DNA of 64,000 nucleotides from Beijerinckiaceae bacterium (GTDB lineage: Bacteria > Pseudomonadota > Alphaproteobacteria > Rhizobiales > Beijerinckiaceae), in NCBI GenBank assembly GCA_021324915.1, contig JAJPIC010000024.1:1-64000 (forward strand), written 5' to 3'. Below the pieces are notes generated by a model that was not told the DNA's origin, searched no databases, and saw only the letters and a program-made list of their open reading frames with translations. The position numbers and the translations under genes were made by a program. Numbering within the stretch: the stretch's first letter is position 1; each line of letters opens with the position of its first letter. Shown piece by piece: positions 37,454 through 47,055 of this stretch.

Positions 37454-39451
37454 ATGGAAGTTCTGGAAAGGAACGGCAACGTGACAAACATCGCGCCGCG
37501 CGACGTAACGAAAGAGCCGCGTTCCGAGCCTATCCCGCCGAAAATTCCCGCCGCCGTGCCTCAAGTCAGCGGGCTCGGCAAGCGCAACAAGATCTTTGCC
37601 GCCGATCGCCCGCAGGGTGCCGATGCCTTGGGTCGGGAGCGGATTCTGCGGCCCCTGGCGGAGCTCGCCGTCCATCGCGATTGTGAGACGCCTTTGACGA
37701 TCGCGCTGCTCGGGCCGGCAGGTTCGGGCAAGAGCTTTGCGCTCGGCAAGCTCCTTTCCGAGATCCAATCTTTGAGCGCCGGCAAGGGCGAGTCGTTCCT
37801 TCCCCGGCTCGCAATTGTGCGGATCGATGCGGCAAGTCTCGAGGGCGAACCGGCGGTTGCTCTCGCGGCCGCCGTCTATGACGGGCTCGAGACCGAATAT
37901 CCGGAATTCGTCCACGAGATCGGCCATGCGGTGCGCGATCCGCGGATCGTTGCGCGCGAAGCGGCCGAGCGGCTCGATGCGGCACGCCGAAGGCTCGACG
38001 CCGAACGCCAGAAGCTCGAGGAGATCGAGGGGCGCCGCGCCCGGCTCGCCGAGACGGTGCTCTTCGAATCGGCGGGTTCGCAGGTCGATGCCTATGCGCG
38101 CGCCAATCGGACCAAAATCGAGAACCGGCTCGAAGGTTTCGGGATCAGCGGCGACGCGATCGCCAATTATAAATCCATGGTCCGCGATGTCGCCGAATCG
38201 GGCGGACCTCTGGCGCGAATGGGCGCCGCGCTGCGCGCCTTCTGGGCCTTGAACGGACAAATGCGCCTCCTCGTTCTCGCGGCCGCGCTGGTTCTCCTCG
38301 GGGTCGGGCTCAATATCGCTGTCGCCGATCAGGACAAATGGTTGGATTGGCTGCGCAGCTTGAAGGGCGCCGGGTTCGGTTCTGTCGCGGACTGGTTTGC
38401 CGCGCATATGAGCTGGCTTTCGCTCGCCGCCACTTTGCTCTTCGCCGGTGCGGGGCTCGCCCTTGTCGCCAACATTCTGCGCGGCATCGGTTTTTTGCGT
38501 CCGCTGTTCCGCGGCGTGCGCCTGCTCGAAGCCGACGTCGTAAACAGGCGGCGCGCGCTCGATGGGCTCTATGCGCATCAGATGCGCCGCGTCGACGGGT
38601 TGGAGGCGGAGGCCGAAATCGCCGCCCGCCACGCGGCTGAGGCCGATCGGCGCGCCGGCGCCTCGTCCCGCGGCGCGGCGCACGCCGAACCACCTCCCTT
38701 CGGTGAGGCGCCGCTCAAAGTCCGGGCAGACCGGTTCTTCGCTGCCGTCGGAACCTATCTCGAAGGCGTGGAGCGCAGTGCCACCGTTCCGGGCGGCCCG
38801 AGCGCAGTGCCGCAGCGCCTGCTCGTCGCGCTCGATAATCTCGACCTCCTGCCGCGCGAACGGCTGCGCGCTCTGCTCGATGCGCTGCAGCGCGCGCTGA
38901 CGAGCGGCGGCATCGTTGCCTTGATCGCGGCGGATCCGATGAAGCTCGCGCTGGCGACGGAAGCGGATGAGAGCGCGTTCGGAAGGTGGATCCAGGTGCC
39001 GTTACGGCTCGATGCGAAGCCAGCAATTGCGTCGTCTTTCGTCGCGCAGGTCATCGGCGCAAAGGAGCCGGAGCGCCGGGGCGAAGTCGCGCCACTCGAT
39101 TGGTCGATGTCGGTGGCCGAAGCCGAGCTGCTCGCGGCGCTTGCCCCCTTGGCCGGCGGATCGCCGCGCGCCGTCAAGCGCTTCGTTAATCTCTATCGGA
39201 TCGCGCGTTCGCAATTGCCGGAGCACAAGGGCCTCGTGGCGCTCATGCTGGCGCTCGAACAGGGCGGCACGTCGTCCGAGATCGCTGCCCTTGAAGAGGC
39301 GTTCGCGGCGGGAGGCACCGAGCTTCGCTTGCCCGGGACGCCGCGGCTCGAGGCAGCTCTGCAGGCGGTGCGCCATCTCGAGGCAAGTCCGTCGCCTTCC
39401 GCGGCAGAACGGGCGGCGGCGGTCGCGCGGGCCTTTTCGCTGCGCCTGTGA
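37454..39451 (+). CDS. KAP-family P-loop NTPase (membrane-inserted)
   Basis: Walker A LLGPAGSGKSFALGK; LLVALDNLDLLPRERLRALLDAL (Walker B-like); two TM segments inserted in the NTPase region. Confidence 0.75.
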   Translation: MEVLERNGNVTNIAPRDVTKEPRSEPIPPKIPAAVPQVSGLGKRNKIFAADRPQGADALGRERILRPLAELAVHRDCETPLTIALLGPAGSGKSFALGKLLSEIQSLSAGKGESFLPRLAIVRIDAASLEGEPAVALAAAVYDGLETEYPEFVHEIGHAVRDPRIVAREAAERLDAARRRLDAERQKLEEIEGRRARLAETVLFESAGSQVDAYARANRTKIENRLEGFGISGDAIANYKSMVRDVAESGGPLARMGAALRAFWALNGQMRLLVLAAALVLLGVGLNIAVADQDKWLDWLRSLKGAGFGSVADWFAAHMSWLSLAATLLFAGAGLALVANILRGIGFLRPLFRGVRLLEADVVNRRRALDGLYAHQMRRVDGLEAEAEIAARHAAEADRRAGASSRGAAHAEPPPFGEAPLKVRADRFFAAVGTYLEGVERSATVPGGPSAVPQRLLVALDNLDLLPRERLRALLDALQRALTSGGIVALIAADPMKLALATEADESAFGRWIQVPLRLDAKPAIASSFVAQVIGAKEPERRGEVAPLDWSMSVAEAELLAALAPLAGGSPRAVKRFVNLYRIARSQLPEHKGLVALMLALEQGGTSSEIAALEEAFAAGGTELRLPGTPRLEAALQAVRHLEASPSPSAAERAAAVARAFSLRL

Positions 39452-39493
39452 GGCTCGGCGGGCGGCCCGGTAAGGCCGCCCGGCGCACATAGT

Positions 39494-39622
39494 CTATTTC
39501 GAAAAGAGCTTTGCGGCGTTGATGCAGGTCTGGATCACGCCCCAGGCGAGGGGAATGCCGACGAAGCTCCAGGCGAGGATCAATTCCAGCGTGTAGTTCT
39601 TGCGCGGGGTCTGCTGCTGCAT
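39494..39622 (-). CDS. 42-aa single-TM small protein, probable MFS transporter small subunit
   Basis: MQQQTPRKNYTLELILAWSFVGIPLAWGVIQTCINAAKLFSK*; immediately downstream of the OFA MFS gene on the same strand; not in the ORF track. Confidence 0.75.
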   Translation of the reverse strand: MQQQTPRKNYTLELILAWSFVGIPLAWGVIQTCINAAKLFSK

Positions 39623-39631
39623 GATGCTCTC

Positions 39632-41008
39632 CTAGGCGGTCGCGCCGTAAGTGTCCTTCGCATCGTCCTTCATGTAATGGCGCTCGTTCACCGCCTTTAC
39701 GAAGAAGTTGCAGAAGAACCCGATGACCAGCAGGGATGCCATGACGTACATCGTCAGATTATAGGCCTGCGCTTTCGGCACGTTGTGGTCGATCTGATAT
39801 TGCCGCATGTAATTGACGATCACGGGCCCGAAGATTCCCGCCGCCGACCATGCGGTCAGCAACAAGCCGTGGATCGCGCCGACATAGCGGGTGCCGAATA
39901 TGTCCTTCAAATAGGCGGGCACGGTCGCAAAGCCGCCGCCGTACATGCTGATGATCACGAGGAAGCAGGCGACGAACCCGGCGACGCTGCCGGCTTTGCC
40001 CGTGTAGGGCACGGTGCAATAGAGGATGAAGCCGAGCACGAAGAACACGAAATAAGTGTTCCGGCGACCGATGAAATCCGAGGTCGAGGCCCAGACGAAC
40101 CGGCCGGCCATGTTGAACAGGCTCATCAGACCGACGAAGCCGGAGGCGGCGACCGCCGTGATGCGGCCTGGGAACATTTCCTGGCTCATTGCCGAGGCCT
40201 GCCCGAGCACGCCGATGCCGGCGGTGACGTTGAGGCACAGAACCCACCAGATCAGCCAGAATTGCGGCGTGCGCAGCGCTTGATAGACATAGACGTCGCG
40301 GGTCGTGATGAGGCGCTTGGGCTGGGCCGGCGCAACATAGCCTTCGGGTTTCCAGCCGGGCGCCGGAATGCGCACGATCGCGGCTCCGACCATCATGAAG
40401 CAAAGGTAGATCGCGCCGAGGCAAAGGAAGGTCTCCGGCACGCCTATATGCGTGGGCGTTGTGAAGCGGTGCATGAGCCAGACCGAAAGCGGAGAGGCGA
40501 TGAAGGCACCTCCGCCGAAGCCCATGATTGCCATGCCGGTCGCCATCCCCGGGCGATCCGGGAACCATTTGATCAGGGTGGAGACTGGGGAAATATAACC
40601 GACGCCGAGCCCGATGCCGCCGAGCACGCCGTAGCCGAGATAGATGATCCAGATATTGTGCACGTAGACGCCGAGAGCGGCGACGAAAAAGCCGCCGGAC
40701 CAGCAGAGCGCTGCGGCAAACATGGCGCGCCGCGGTCCGCCTTCCTCGACCCAGCGGCCGAATACGGCCGCCGAAACCCCCAGGAAGAAGATGGCGAGCG
40801 AGAAAATCCAACCGAGCTCGGTGAGCTTCCAATCCGTCGGCGCTGATTTGGCGATCCCGATCAGCTTGGTCATAGGCAGGTTGAAAACGCTGAACGCGTA
40901 AGCCTGTCCAATGCAGAGATGAACGCAAAGCGCAGCCGGCGGAATCAGCCAGCGATTGTAGCCCGGCGGCGCAATCGTCCGCTCCCTTGCAAGAAAGGAC
41001 ATTCCCAT
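39632..41008 (-). CDS. OFA-family MFS transporter (oxalate/formate antiporter-like)
   Basis: 12-TM MFS; RWLIPPAALCVHLCIGQAYAFSVFNLPMTKLIG and GFGGGAFIASPLSVWLM typical of the OFA family. Confidence 0.9.
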   Translation of the reverse strand: MGMSFLARERTIAPPGYNRWLIPPAALCVHLCIGQAYAFSVFNLPMTKLIGIAKSAPTDWKLTELGWIFSLAIFFLGVSAAVFGRWVEEGGPRRAMFAAALCWSGGFFVAALGVYVHNIWIIYLGYGVLGGIGLGVGYISPVSTLIKWFPDRPGMATGMAIMGFGGGAFIASPLSVWLMHRFTTPTHIGVPETFLCLGAIYLCFMMVGAAIVRIPAPGWKPEGYVAPAQPKRLITTRDVYVYQALRTPQFWLIWWVLCLNVTAGIGVLGQASAMSQEMFPGRITAVAASGFVGLMSLFNMAGRFVWASTSDFIGRRNTYFVFFVLGFILYCTVPYTGKAGSVAGFVACFLVIISMYGGGFATVPAYLKDIFGTRYVGAIHGLLLTAWSAAGIFGPVIVNYMRQYQIDHNVPKAQAYNLTMYVMASLLVIGFFCNFFVKAVNERHYMKDDAKDTYGATA

Positions 41009-41378
41009 TTCCTCCCGGTTGGCCCGCTGTTTTCGGCGGCGGGCGATTGGCCGGTCCTTGCGGCGGCCTGCATCGAAGGCCGCCCCTGACCCGACTCTTA
41101 AATGTTAATCGACCGGCTTACGGCAAATCAAGATTCCTTAATGCAAGTTTTTGAATGTCCACCCGAAACAGCCCAAATAGAGCTCGGTCGCCGGAAACGG
41201 GGGATCGCCAACCGGGCCCGAGTGCGCGCGAGCCGCCACGAGCCGTTCCTTTCTCCCGGCTTTATGCATAGGCTGCGGCGTTGGAGCCCAGCCGCGCCGC
41301 AGCGCGAGAACGTGCGGGGCTCACCGCTCGGCGGGGGAGTGCGACGGCCGCGCGGCGTCCAAGGACAAGGGAGGGCGC

Positions 41379-41687
41379 ATGCGCTTTCTGTTCAAGATCT
41401 CTTTCCCGGTGGAAGCGGGCAACGCGGCGGCGAAAAAGGACGGATTTCAATCCGTTCGTGCGATCCTCGAGCAGCAAAGGCCCGAGGCGGCCTATTTCGT
41501 CGCCGAGGGAGGGCGCCGAACGGCGCTTCTCGTCATCGACGTCAAAGAGGCTGCGGAGATTCCGAAATTCGCGGAGCCCTGGTTCCTGGCCTTGAACGCC
41601 AGCATCGAGGTCCTACCCGCCATGGTCGCCGAAGATCTCCAAAAAGCGGCGCCCAGCATCGAGGCGGCAGTGAAGGCGTTCGGATAG
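41379..41687 (+). CDS. DUF3303-like small protein
   Basis: 102 aa; MRFLFKISFPVEAGNAAAKKDGF...AEGGRRTALLVIDVKEAAEIPKFAEPWFLALNASIEVLPAM. Confidence 0.6.
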   Translation: MRFLFKISFPVEAGNAAAKKDGFQSVRAILEQQRPEAAYFVAEGGRRTALLVIDVKEAAEIPKFAEPWFLALNASIEVLPAMVAEDLQKAAPSIEAAVKAFG

Positions 41688-41694
41688 GGCTTTC

Positions 41695-42222
41695 CTATGG
41701 GCGGGCAACGTCCTCGATAGATGCGGCAAATTCCTCGACGAGTCCTGCGACCGCGTCGATGTCATCGAGATGCGCATGGCGCAAGTGCGCCGGCAAGGCT
41801 GCGCGCCGATCCGCCAGATCGCTGATGACCGCCTTGATGTTCGGATCTTCCGGAAAGAGAAAAGGCTTGCCGTTCTCGACGCGGTGAACTTCGAGCTTCG
41901 GATAAGATTCGGCCTTGAAGCCTTCGACAATAATAAAGTCCACCGGCTCGAGATGCATGAGGAGGCCGGCAAGCGAAGGCTCCGGGGCGCCGCGCAATTC
42001 ATGCATCAGCGCCCAGCGATTGGCGGAGGCGACTAGCACTTCGCTCGCGCCGGCCTCGCGATGCTGATAGGAATCCTTGCCCGGCTTGTCGATGTCGAAA
42101 TTGTGGTGCGCGTGTTTCAGGGTCGAGACGCTGAAACCCCGTGCTTTCAACGCCGGGATCAGCTTGATGATCAAAGTCGTCTTGCCGGCGCCGCTCCATC
42201 CGGCGAGCCCGATCAACCGCAT
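41695..42222 (-). CDS. mobB: Molybdopterin-guanine dinucleotide biosynthesis protein MobB
   Basis: LIGLAGWSGAGKTTLIIKLIPAL, VSTLKHAHHNFDIDKPGKDSYQHREAGA. Confidence 0.93.
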   Translation of the reverse strand: MRLIGLAGWSGAGKTTLIIKLIPALKARGFSVSTLKHAHHNFDIDKPGKDSYQHREAGASEVLVASANRWALMHELRGAPEPSLAGLLMHLEPVDFIIVEGFKAESYPKLEVHRVENGKPFLFPEDPNIKAVISDLADRRAALPAHLRHAHLDDIDAVAGLVEEFAASIEDVARP

Positions 42223-42224
42223 GC

Positions 42225-42983
42225 CTAGCTCCCGGCCTCGATCGTCGCCGTATCGATCGTGAAGCTTCCGTCCGGCTCGATCTCGAAATGGCGCACGACA
42301 TCCTCAGGCATTTGGGCCTGAAGGGAGCGGATCGCTTCCGCGTGCAGGGGCGGGGTATTCATCCGCGCCACCCAGCTCTTGAAGTCGAGCCGCACACGGC
42401 GCTTCGTTACGCCGCGGATCGTGAAGCCGGCCGCCTCGAGCCCGTGCGTCCACTCCCCGACCGAATAATCGCGGATGTGGGAGGGATCGCGAAGCAGCTC
42501 GATCGCCTGGAGAAACGTATCGGGCAGGGTCGCGCCCGGCGAGACCGCATCCATAAAGAGCGCCGTTCCGCCTGGCCGCAGGACGCGATAGGCTTCGCCG
42601 AGCGCCTGGCCGAACCCATGCCAATGATGTGCGCTATAGCGGCTCACGACGAACTCGAAACTTGCGTCTTCGAAGGGCAGGACCTCGGCCGAGCCTTGGC
42701 GGGTTGCGATATTCTCGAGCCCGCGCCCGGAGGCGGCTTGTGCCACGGCGGCAAGCATTTCGGATGAAAGATCATAGGCTACAACCTCGCGCACGAGCGG
42801 GGCGAGATTGAAGCTGACATGCCCGCCGCCGCAGCCGAGATCGAGCACGCGCGCCTGGCTCTCCCCGCGCAGGCGTTCCACCGCCTCGTCGAGATCGGCG
42901 CCGCGTGCGTGGACCTCGCTTTCGACATAGGCCGCTGCGCGCGGGCCGAATTGACGGGCGACGAGGCTTTCATGCCTGTTCAT
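42225..42983 (-). CDS. Class I SAM-dependent methyltransferase (UbiE-like)
   Basis: VLDLGCGGGHVSFNLAPLVREVVAYDLS and LPFEDASFEFVVSRYSAHHW. Confidence 0.9.
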   Translation of the reverse strand: MNRHESLVARQFGPRAAAYVESEVHARGADLDEAVERLRGESQARVLDLGCGGGHVSFNLAPLVREVVAYDLSSEMLAAVAQAASGRGLENIATRQGSAEVLPFEDASFEFVVSRYSAHHWHGFGQALGEAYRVLRPGGTALFMDAVSPGATLPDTFLQAIELLRDPSHIRDYSVGEWTHGLEAAGFTIRGVTKRRVRLDFKSWVARMNTPPLHAEAIRSLQAQMPEDVVRHFEIEPDGSFTIDTATIEAGS

Positions 42984-43029
42984 GGGTGTTGCCTGGTAAG
43001 TGCCTCAAAGACCGTAATAATAGCTCCTC

Positions 43030-43260
43030 ATGTCGTCCGACGCCACGCGACTCGATCTCAGAGGGCTGAAGTGCCCCTTGCCGGTCCTTCATACGCGCAG
43101 AGCGCTCGCACGGCTTCGTCCCGGCGACCTGCTTCTGGTCGATACGACCGATCCGCTGGCCATCGTCGATATTCCGCATCTCGCCGGCGAGCTGGGCGCC
43201 GAGGTCGAGCAAATCCTTGAGAACGGCTGGGGTCACCAATTCCTTATCCGTGCCGGATAG
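43030..43260 (+). CDS. TusA-like sulfurtransferase
   Basis: LDLRGLKCPLPVLHTRRAL (CPxP motif), 76 aa. Confidence 0.92.
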   Translation: MSSDATRLDLRGLKCPLPVLHTRRALARLRPGDLLLVDTTDPLAIVDIPHLAGELGAEVEQILENGWGHQFLIRAG

Positions 43261-43906
43261 GCGTTCTTTTTTGCAAAGGATCGCCGACGCGGGCCAAAAT
43301 CGCTTCGGCCGTGGAGAGGTCCTGAGGGGCATTGATATTGAAGAAAGGATCGAAGGGCTCGATCGGCCAATCGGCATAGGCGCGCCGATGGCGCGATATA
43401 AAATGATCGACCTTGCGGATGCGCTCTTCGATCAGCGCGCGGCGCAAATCGCCCCGGATCGCAACCGGCCAGAGCGCGACGACCGGGTGGGTTGCCCCGC
43501 CTGATCGCGCGCAGACGATCCCGCCATCATCCTGCGCCGCAGAGAGGCGAGCGGCGAGATCGGCCGGCAGGAAGGGCGTATCGGTCGGCACGCTGAGCGC
43601 AAACCCAACTTCGGGCCGGTTTTGCGCAATGAAATCGAGCCCAGCGAGTATGCCGGCGAGCGGACCGGCAAAGCCTTCGATCTCGTCTCGGACGCTCGCG
43701 AAACCGAACGTCTCGAAACGCGCGAGATCGCCATTGGCGCTGATCAGCAATCCTTCGCACTGAGGCTCAACGGCCGCTATGACCCGCGCCAGAAGCGGGG
43801 CGCCGCAGAGCTCGATCAGCGCCTTGTCGTTGCCGCCCATGCGAGTCGCGCGCCCGCCGGCAAGCAGAATTCCGAAGGTCGAGGGAAGAGACGAAGCGGC
43901 GCTCAT
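43244..43906 (-). CDS. mobA: Molybdenum cofactor guanylyltransferase MobA
   Basis: GILLAGGRATRMGGNDKALIEL, VPTDTPFLPADLA; tail overlaps the convergent tusA-like gene. Confidence 0.94.
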   Translation of the reverse strand: MSAASSLPSTFGILLAGGRATRMGGNDKALIELCGAPLLARVIAAVEPQCEGLLISANGDLARFETFGFASVRDEIEGFAGPLAGILAGLDFIAQNRPEVGFALSVPTDTPFLPADLAARLSAAQDDGGIVCARSGGATHPVVALWPVAIRGDLRRALIEERIRKVDHFISRHRRAYADWPIEPFDPFFNINAPQDLSTAEAILARVGDPLQKRTPIRHG

Positions 43907-44173
43907 GGCGCGAATCTCGGCATCTCTCCCGCGGGCGCCGCTCGCGCCGAGGTGGGTCGCGGGCCGTGGCGCGGCGCAGCAAGTCGCGGGAAGTTAAAAG
44001 GTTTCTGAATCAGAGCGATCCCTGCCACACTCTCTCGAAAACGCGGTGCATTGTCGCAGCGTCCCATGGTCGCTCCTAAGCCTTTGTGCTAACTTTCGTA
44101 AGGGGCTCGATTCCGGGACGGAACGGGCGCGCCCCTAAGAAAGAATATCGCAATCGAACGGGGAGAGACGTCT

Positions 44174-44686
44174 ATGTCGCAATTAATGGCCTTGTCCGTG
44201 AGTGTCGCCGTTCTGGGCGCCGTTTGGTCCTGGATCTGCCTCGGGTTGGCGCCGAGCTATCTTTTGGTCTGGGTCGGCTTCATCGCGGCCGCTTGCTTCT
44301 TCGGTGCCGGAGGCGATCAGAAAGCGCTCGTAAGAACGATTGTCGGCATGATTTATGGCGCAGTGGTCGCCTGGATCACGCTGATGATCATCTCCAAAGG
44401 GCCGCAGTTTCAGGGCGCCATGGGCCCGATCTGGGACGCGATCGTCATCGGCGTTCTGGTCTTCTTTCTGGTCATTGTCGCCTCGGTTGACGTGCTCTCT
44501 TGCGTGCCGGCCAATGTCTATGGTTTTGCCGCCGTCGCCGGCTATACGCTTGCCAAAGGCAATATGGCCGACCTGACCGCCGGAAGCTTTGCCAACCCGC
44601 TCATTCTCGTTGCCGTTTCCGCGGCCTGTGGCGGAGTGCTCGGCTATGCGATGGGGCAAGGCGCGACGATGCTGAAAGCCAAATAG
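44174..44686 (+). CDS. DUF1097 family membrane protein
   Basis: 170 aa, multiple TM segments, gggagag RBS. Confidence 0.75.
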   Translation: MSQLMALSVSVAVLGAVWSWICLGLAPSYLLVWVGFIAAACFFGAGGDQKALVRTIVGMIYGAVVAWITLMIISKGPQFQGAMGPIWDAIVIGVLVFFLVIVASVDVLSCVPANVYGFAAVAGYTLAKGNMADLTAGSFANPLILVAVSAACGGVLGYAMGQGATMLKAK

Positions 44687-44742
44687 GCGGACCGATTGCA
44701 TCCGAACCACACCGGCTCCACGGGGTCGGTGTGGACTTTGGC

Positions 44743-45693
44743 CTATTGCTGGCTCCGCTCGATTTGCGCGTTCAACTCGGCGCCGAGAAGAATGACGATT
44801 GCGGAAAGCCAGATCCAGGTCATGAAGCCGACGATCGCGCCGAGCGCGCCATAGGTTCGGTTATAGCTGCCGATACTCGTGACATACCAAGAGAAGAGGA
44901 TCGAAATCCCGATCCAGAGCAAAGTTGCGAGCAGGCCGCCCCAGGTGACGCAGCGCCATTTTGCTCTCTTCCGGCTCGGCCCGAAGCGGTAGAGCACCGA
45001 AAGCCCCAGCAGCAAGGCGAGGGCGAGCAGCGGCCAGCGCGCCTCGGTGAGGAAATTCTGCTGAATATTGGCGAGGCCGAAATACCGAAACGCAATGGGG
45101 AGTGCCACTACGGCCAGGAAAGCCGCGAGCGAAGAGAGAATGGCGGCGAAAGTAAAAAGAAGCGATTCTACATTGAGCTTGAGGAAGCTGCGCTCTTCGC
45201 GCACGCCATAAGCGACATTCAGGGCGTCGAACAGAGCCTTGATGCCGGAGTTCGCGCTCCAGAGGGCGATGAAAAAGCCAAGGAAGAATTTCAATCCCAG
45301 CGCTTCGTTGCCCTGCGCCGTCACGTTCTTGACTTCATCGGCAATGATTTGCGTCGAACTGCTCGGGAGCATGAATGTGAGGCTGCTGAGATGGCCGTTG
45401 ATGGTCGACCAGTCGGCAAAGAGCCCGTAGAGCGCAACGAAGGCGGCGATGCCGGGAAAGAGCGCCAAAAGACCGAAAAAGGCGACGCCGCCCGCGACAG
45501 CCAAAAGACGATGATCGTTCGTCTTATTGTAAAAATCCCAGGCCATGGCCCGCAGCGGCCGGCGGGGTGGAGCTTCGCTGCCCGTTGACGCAGGCAGCGT
45601 TGGACTCTCGCGAGCCAGCGCCCACGCGAGAACGAGGGAGAGGCCGGCGAGCAGCATCGATGCCGATGCGCGCCCTCCGTTGAATGCAGTCAT
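44743..45693 (-). CDS. YihY/BrkB family inner-membrane protein
   Basis: DFYNKTNDHRLLAVAGGVAFFGLLALFPGIAAFVALYGLFAD and SYNRTYGALGAIVGFMTWIWLSAIVILLGAELNAQIE. Confidence 0.92.
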   Translation of the reverse strand: MTAFNGGRASASMLLAGLSLVLAWALARESPTLPASTGSEAPPRRPLRAMAWDFYNKTNDHRLLAVAGGVAFFGLLALFPGIAAFVALYGLFADWSTINGHLSSLTFMLPSSSTQIIADEVKNVTAQGNEALGLKFFLGFFIALWSANSGIKALFDALNVAYGVREERSFLKLNVESLLFTFAAILSSLAAFLAVVALPIAFRYFGLANIQQNFLTEARWPLLALALLLGLSVLYRFGPSRKRAKWRCVTWGGLLATLLWIGISILFSWYVTSIGSYNRTYGALGAIVGFMTWIWLSAIVILLGAELNAQIERSQQ

Positions 45694-45914
45694 GACCGAT
45701 GCCTATGGGCGGCTTTGCCGTCGCGCTTTTCAAGGCCGGAAACGAAATCGTCCGAACATCGTTCCGGCTTGGACCCATATCCCGGAACTTCGATCAGAGC
45801 CTGGGGCCGTCCAGCCCTCGCAAAGTTACATTCACTTGGATAAAGCAGCAGATGCTCGGGCCGCAAGAAATCGGCGTGTCTGACGCGGCTTAGCTCAGCG
45901 GATCGAGGGGCATC

Positions 45915-46913
45915 GTGGTTTTACCTCACAGGATGCGTCAGGTGGTTTTCGACGGGGCCGGCGGACCCGATGTGATCCGGATTGCGGAAGCCCCGGTGCC
46001 GCAGCCGGGCCCCGGGAAGGTCCTCATCGAGGTCGTCGCCTGCGGCGTGAACCGGCCTGATTTGCTGCAGCGCGCCGGCAATTATCCGCCACCGCCGGGC
46101 GAGAGCGACGTGCCGGGGCTCGAACTCGCCGGAAGCATCGTCGCGCGCGGCGAGGGCGTCGATCTGCCGACCGGCGAAAATGTCTGCGCGCTCGTGGGTT
46201 CCGGCGGCTATGCCGAATATGCGCTGGCGGATGCGGCGCTCTGTCTTCCCATTCCGAAGGGCCTCAGTCCGATCGAGGCGGGCGCTATCCCCGAGACCTT
46301 CTTCACCGTCTTCGACAATATGTTCACCCGAGGAAGGCTGAGAGCAGGCGAATGGATCTTGATCCATGGCGGGTCGAGCGGCATCGGCACGACCGCGATC
46401 CAGCTCGCCAAAGCCTTCGGCGCGAGGGTGATCGTCACCGCCGGTACGCCGGAAAAATGCGCCTTCTGCCGGACGCTCGGCGCCGATCATGCGATCGACT
46501 ACAAGACGCAGGACTTCGTCGAGGAAGTGGGCAGGATCGCGCCGCGCGGCCTCGACGTGATCCTCGATATGGTCGGCGGCCCTTATATGCAGAGGAACCT
46601 CTCGATCCTGGGGCTCGAAGGCCGGCTTGTGCAGATCGCCTTTCTGCAAGGAAATATCGTCGAGAAATTCAACGTCATGCCGATCATGCTGAAGCGCCTG
46701 ACGCTCACCGGCTCGACCATGCGCTCGCGCACGCCGGCGCAGAAAGCCGCGGTGGCGGGCGAATTGCGTGAAAAGGTCTGGCCGCTGTTGAATGAGGGCC
46801 GGGTGAAGCCTGTCCTTCACGCGACCTTTCCGCTCGAAGACGCGCGCCAGGCGCATGAGCTCATGGAATCGTCCGGCCACGTCGGCAAGATCGTTCTGGT
46901 GACCGGGAAATAG
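45915..46913 (+). CDS. NAD(P)H-quinone oxidoreductase, PIG3 family
   Basis: CGVNRPDLLQRAGNYPPPPGESDVPGLELAG and ILIHGGSSGIGTTAIQLAKAFGARVIVTAGT. Confidence 0.92.
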   Translation: MVLPHRMRQVVFDGAGGPDVIRIAEAPVPQPGPGKVLIEVVACGVNRPDLLQRAGNYPPPPGESDVPGLELAGSIVARGEGVDLPTGENVCALVGSGGYAEYALADAALCLPIPKGLSPIEAGAIPETFFTVFDNMFTRGRLRAGEWILIHGGSSGIGTTAIQLAKAFGARVIVTAGTPEKCAFCRTLGADHAIDYKTQDFVEEVGRIAPRGLDVILDMVGGPYMQRNLSILGLEGRLVQIAFLQGNIVEKFNVMPIMLKRLTLTGSTMRSRTPAQKAAVAGELREKVWPLLNEGRVKPVLHATFPLEDARQAHELMESSGHVGKIVLVTGK

Positions 46914-47055
46914 CGGCACCCGCCTTGCATTGGGCCGCTCGCCCCAGGGCCGCGCTGGCCCCTCTCACAAAGGCAGATCTGGACGTTTCCATGGGCCAGT
47001 TGCTTGGCGATAAGCCGCATGCAGTTCGGCCTGATGGCGTCCACTCTTGATCCCC

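Noticed and set aside
45699-45893. 64-aa ORF between the YihY-like and quinone oxidoreductase genes
   Set aside because: No recognisable family or strong RBS; cannot support it as a gene.
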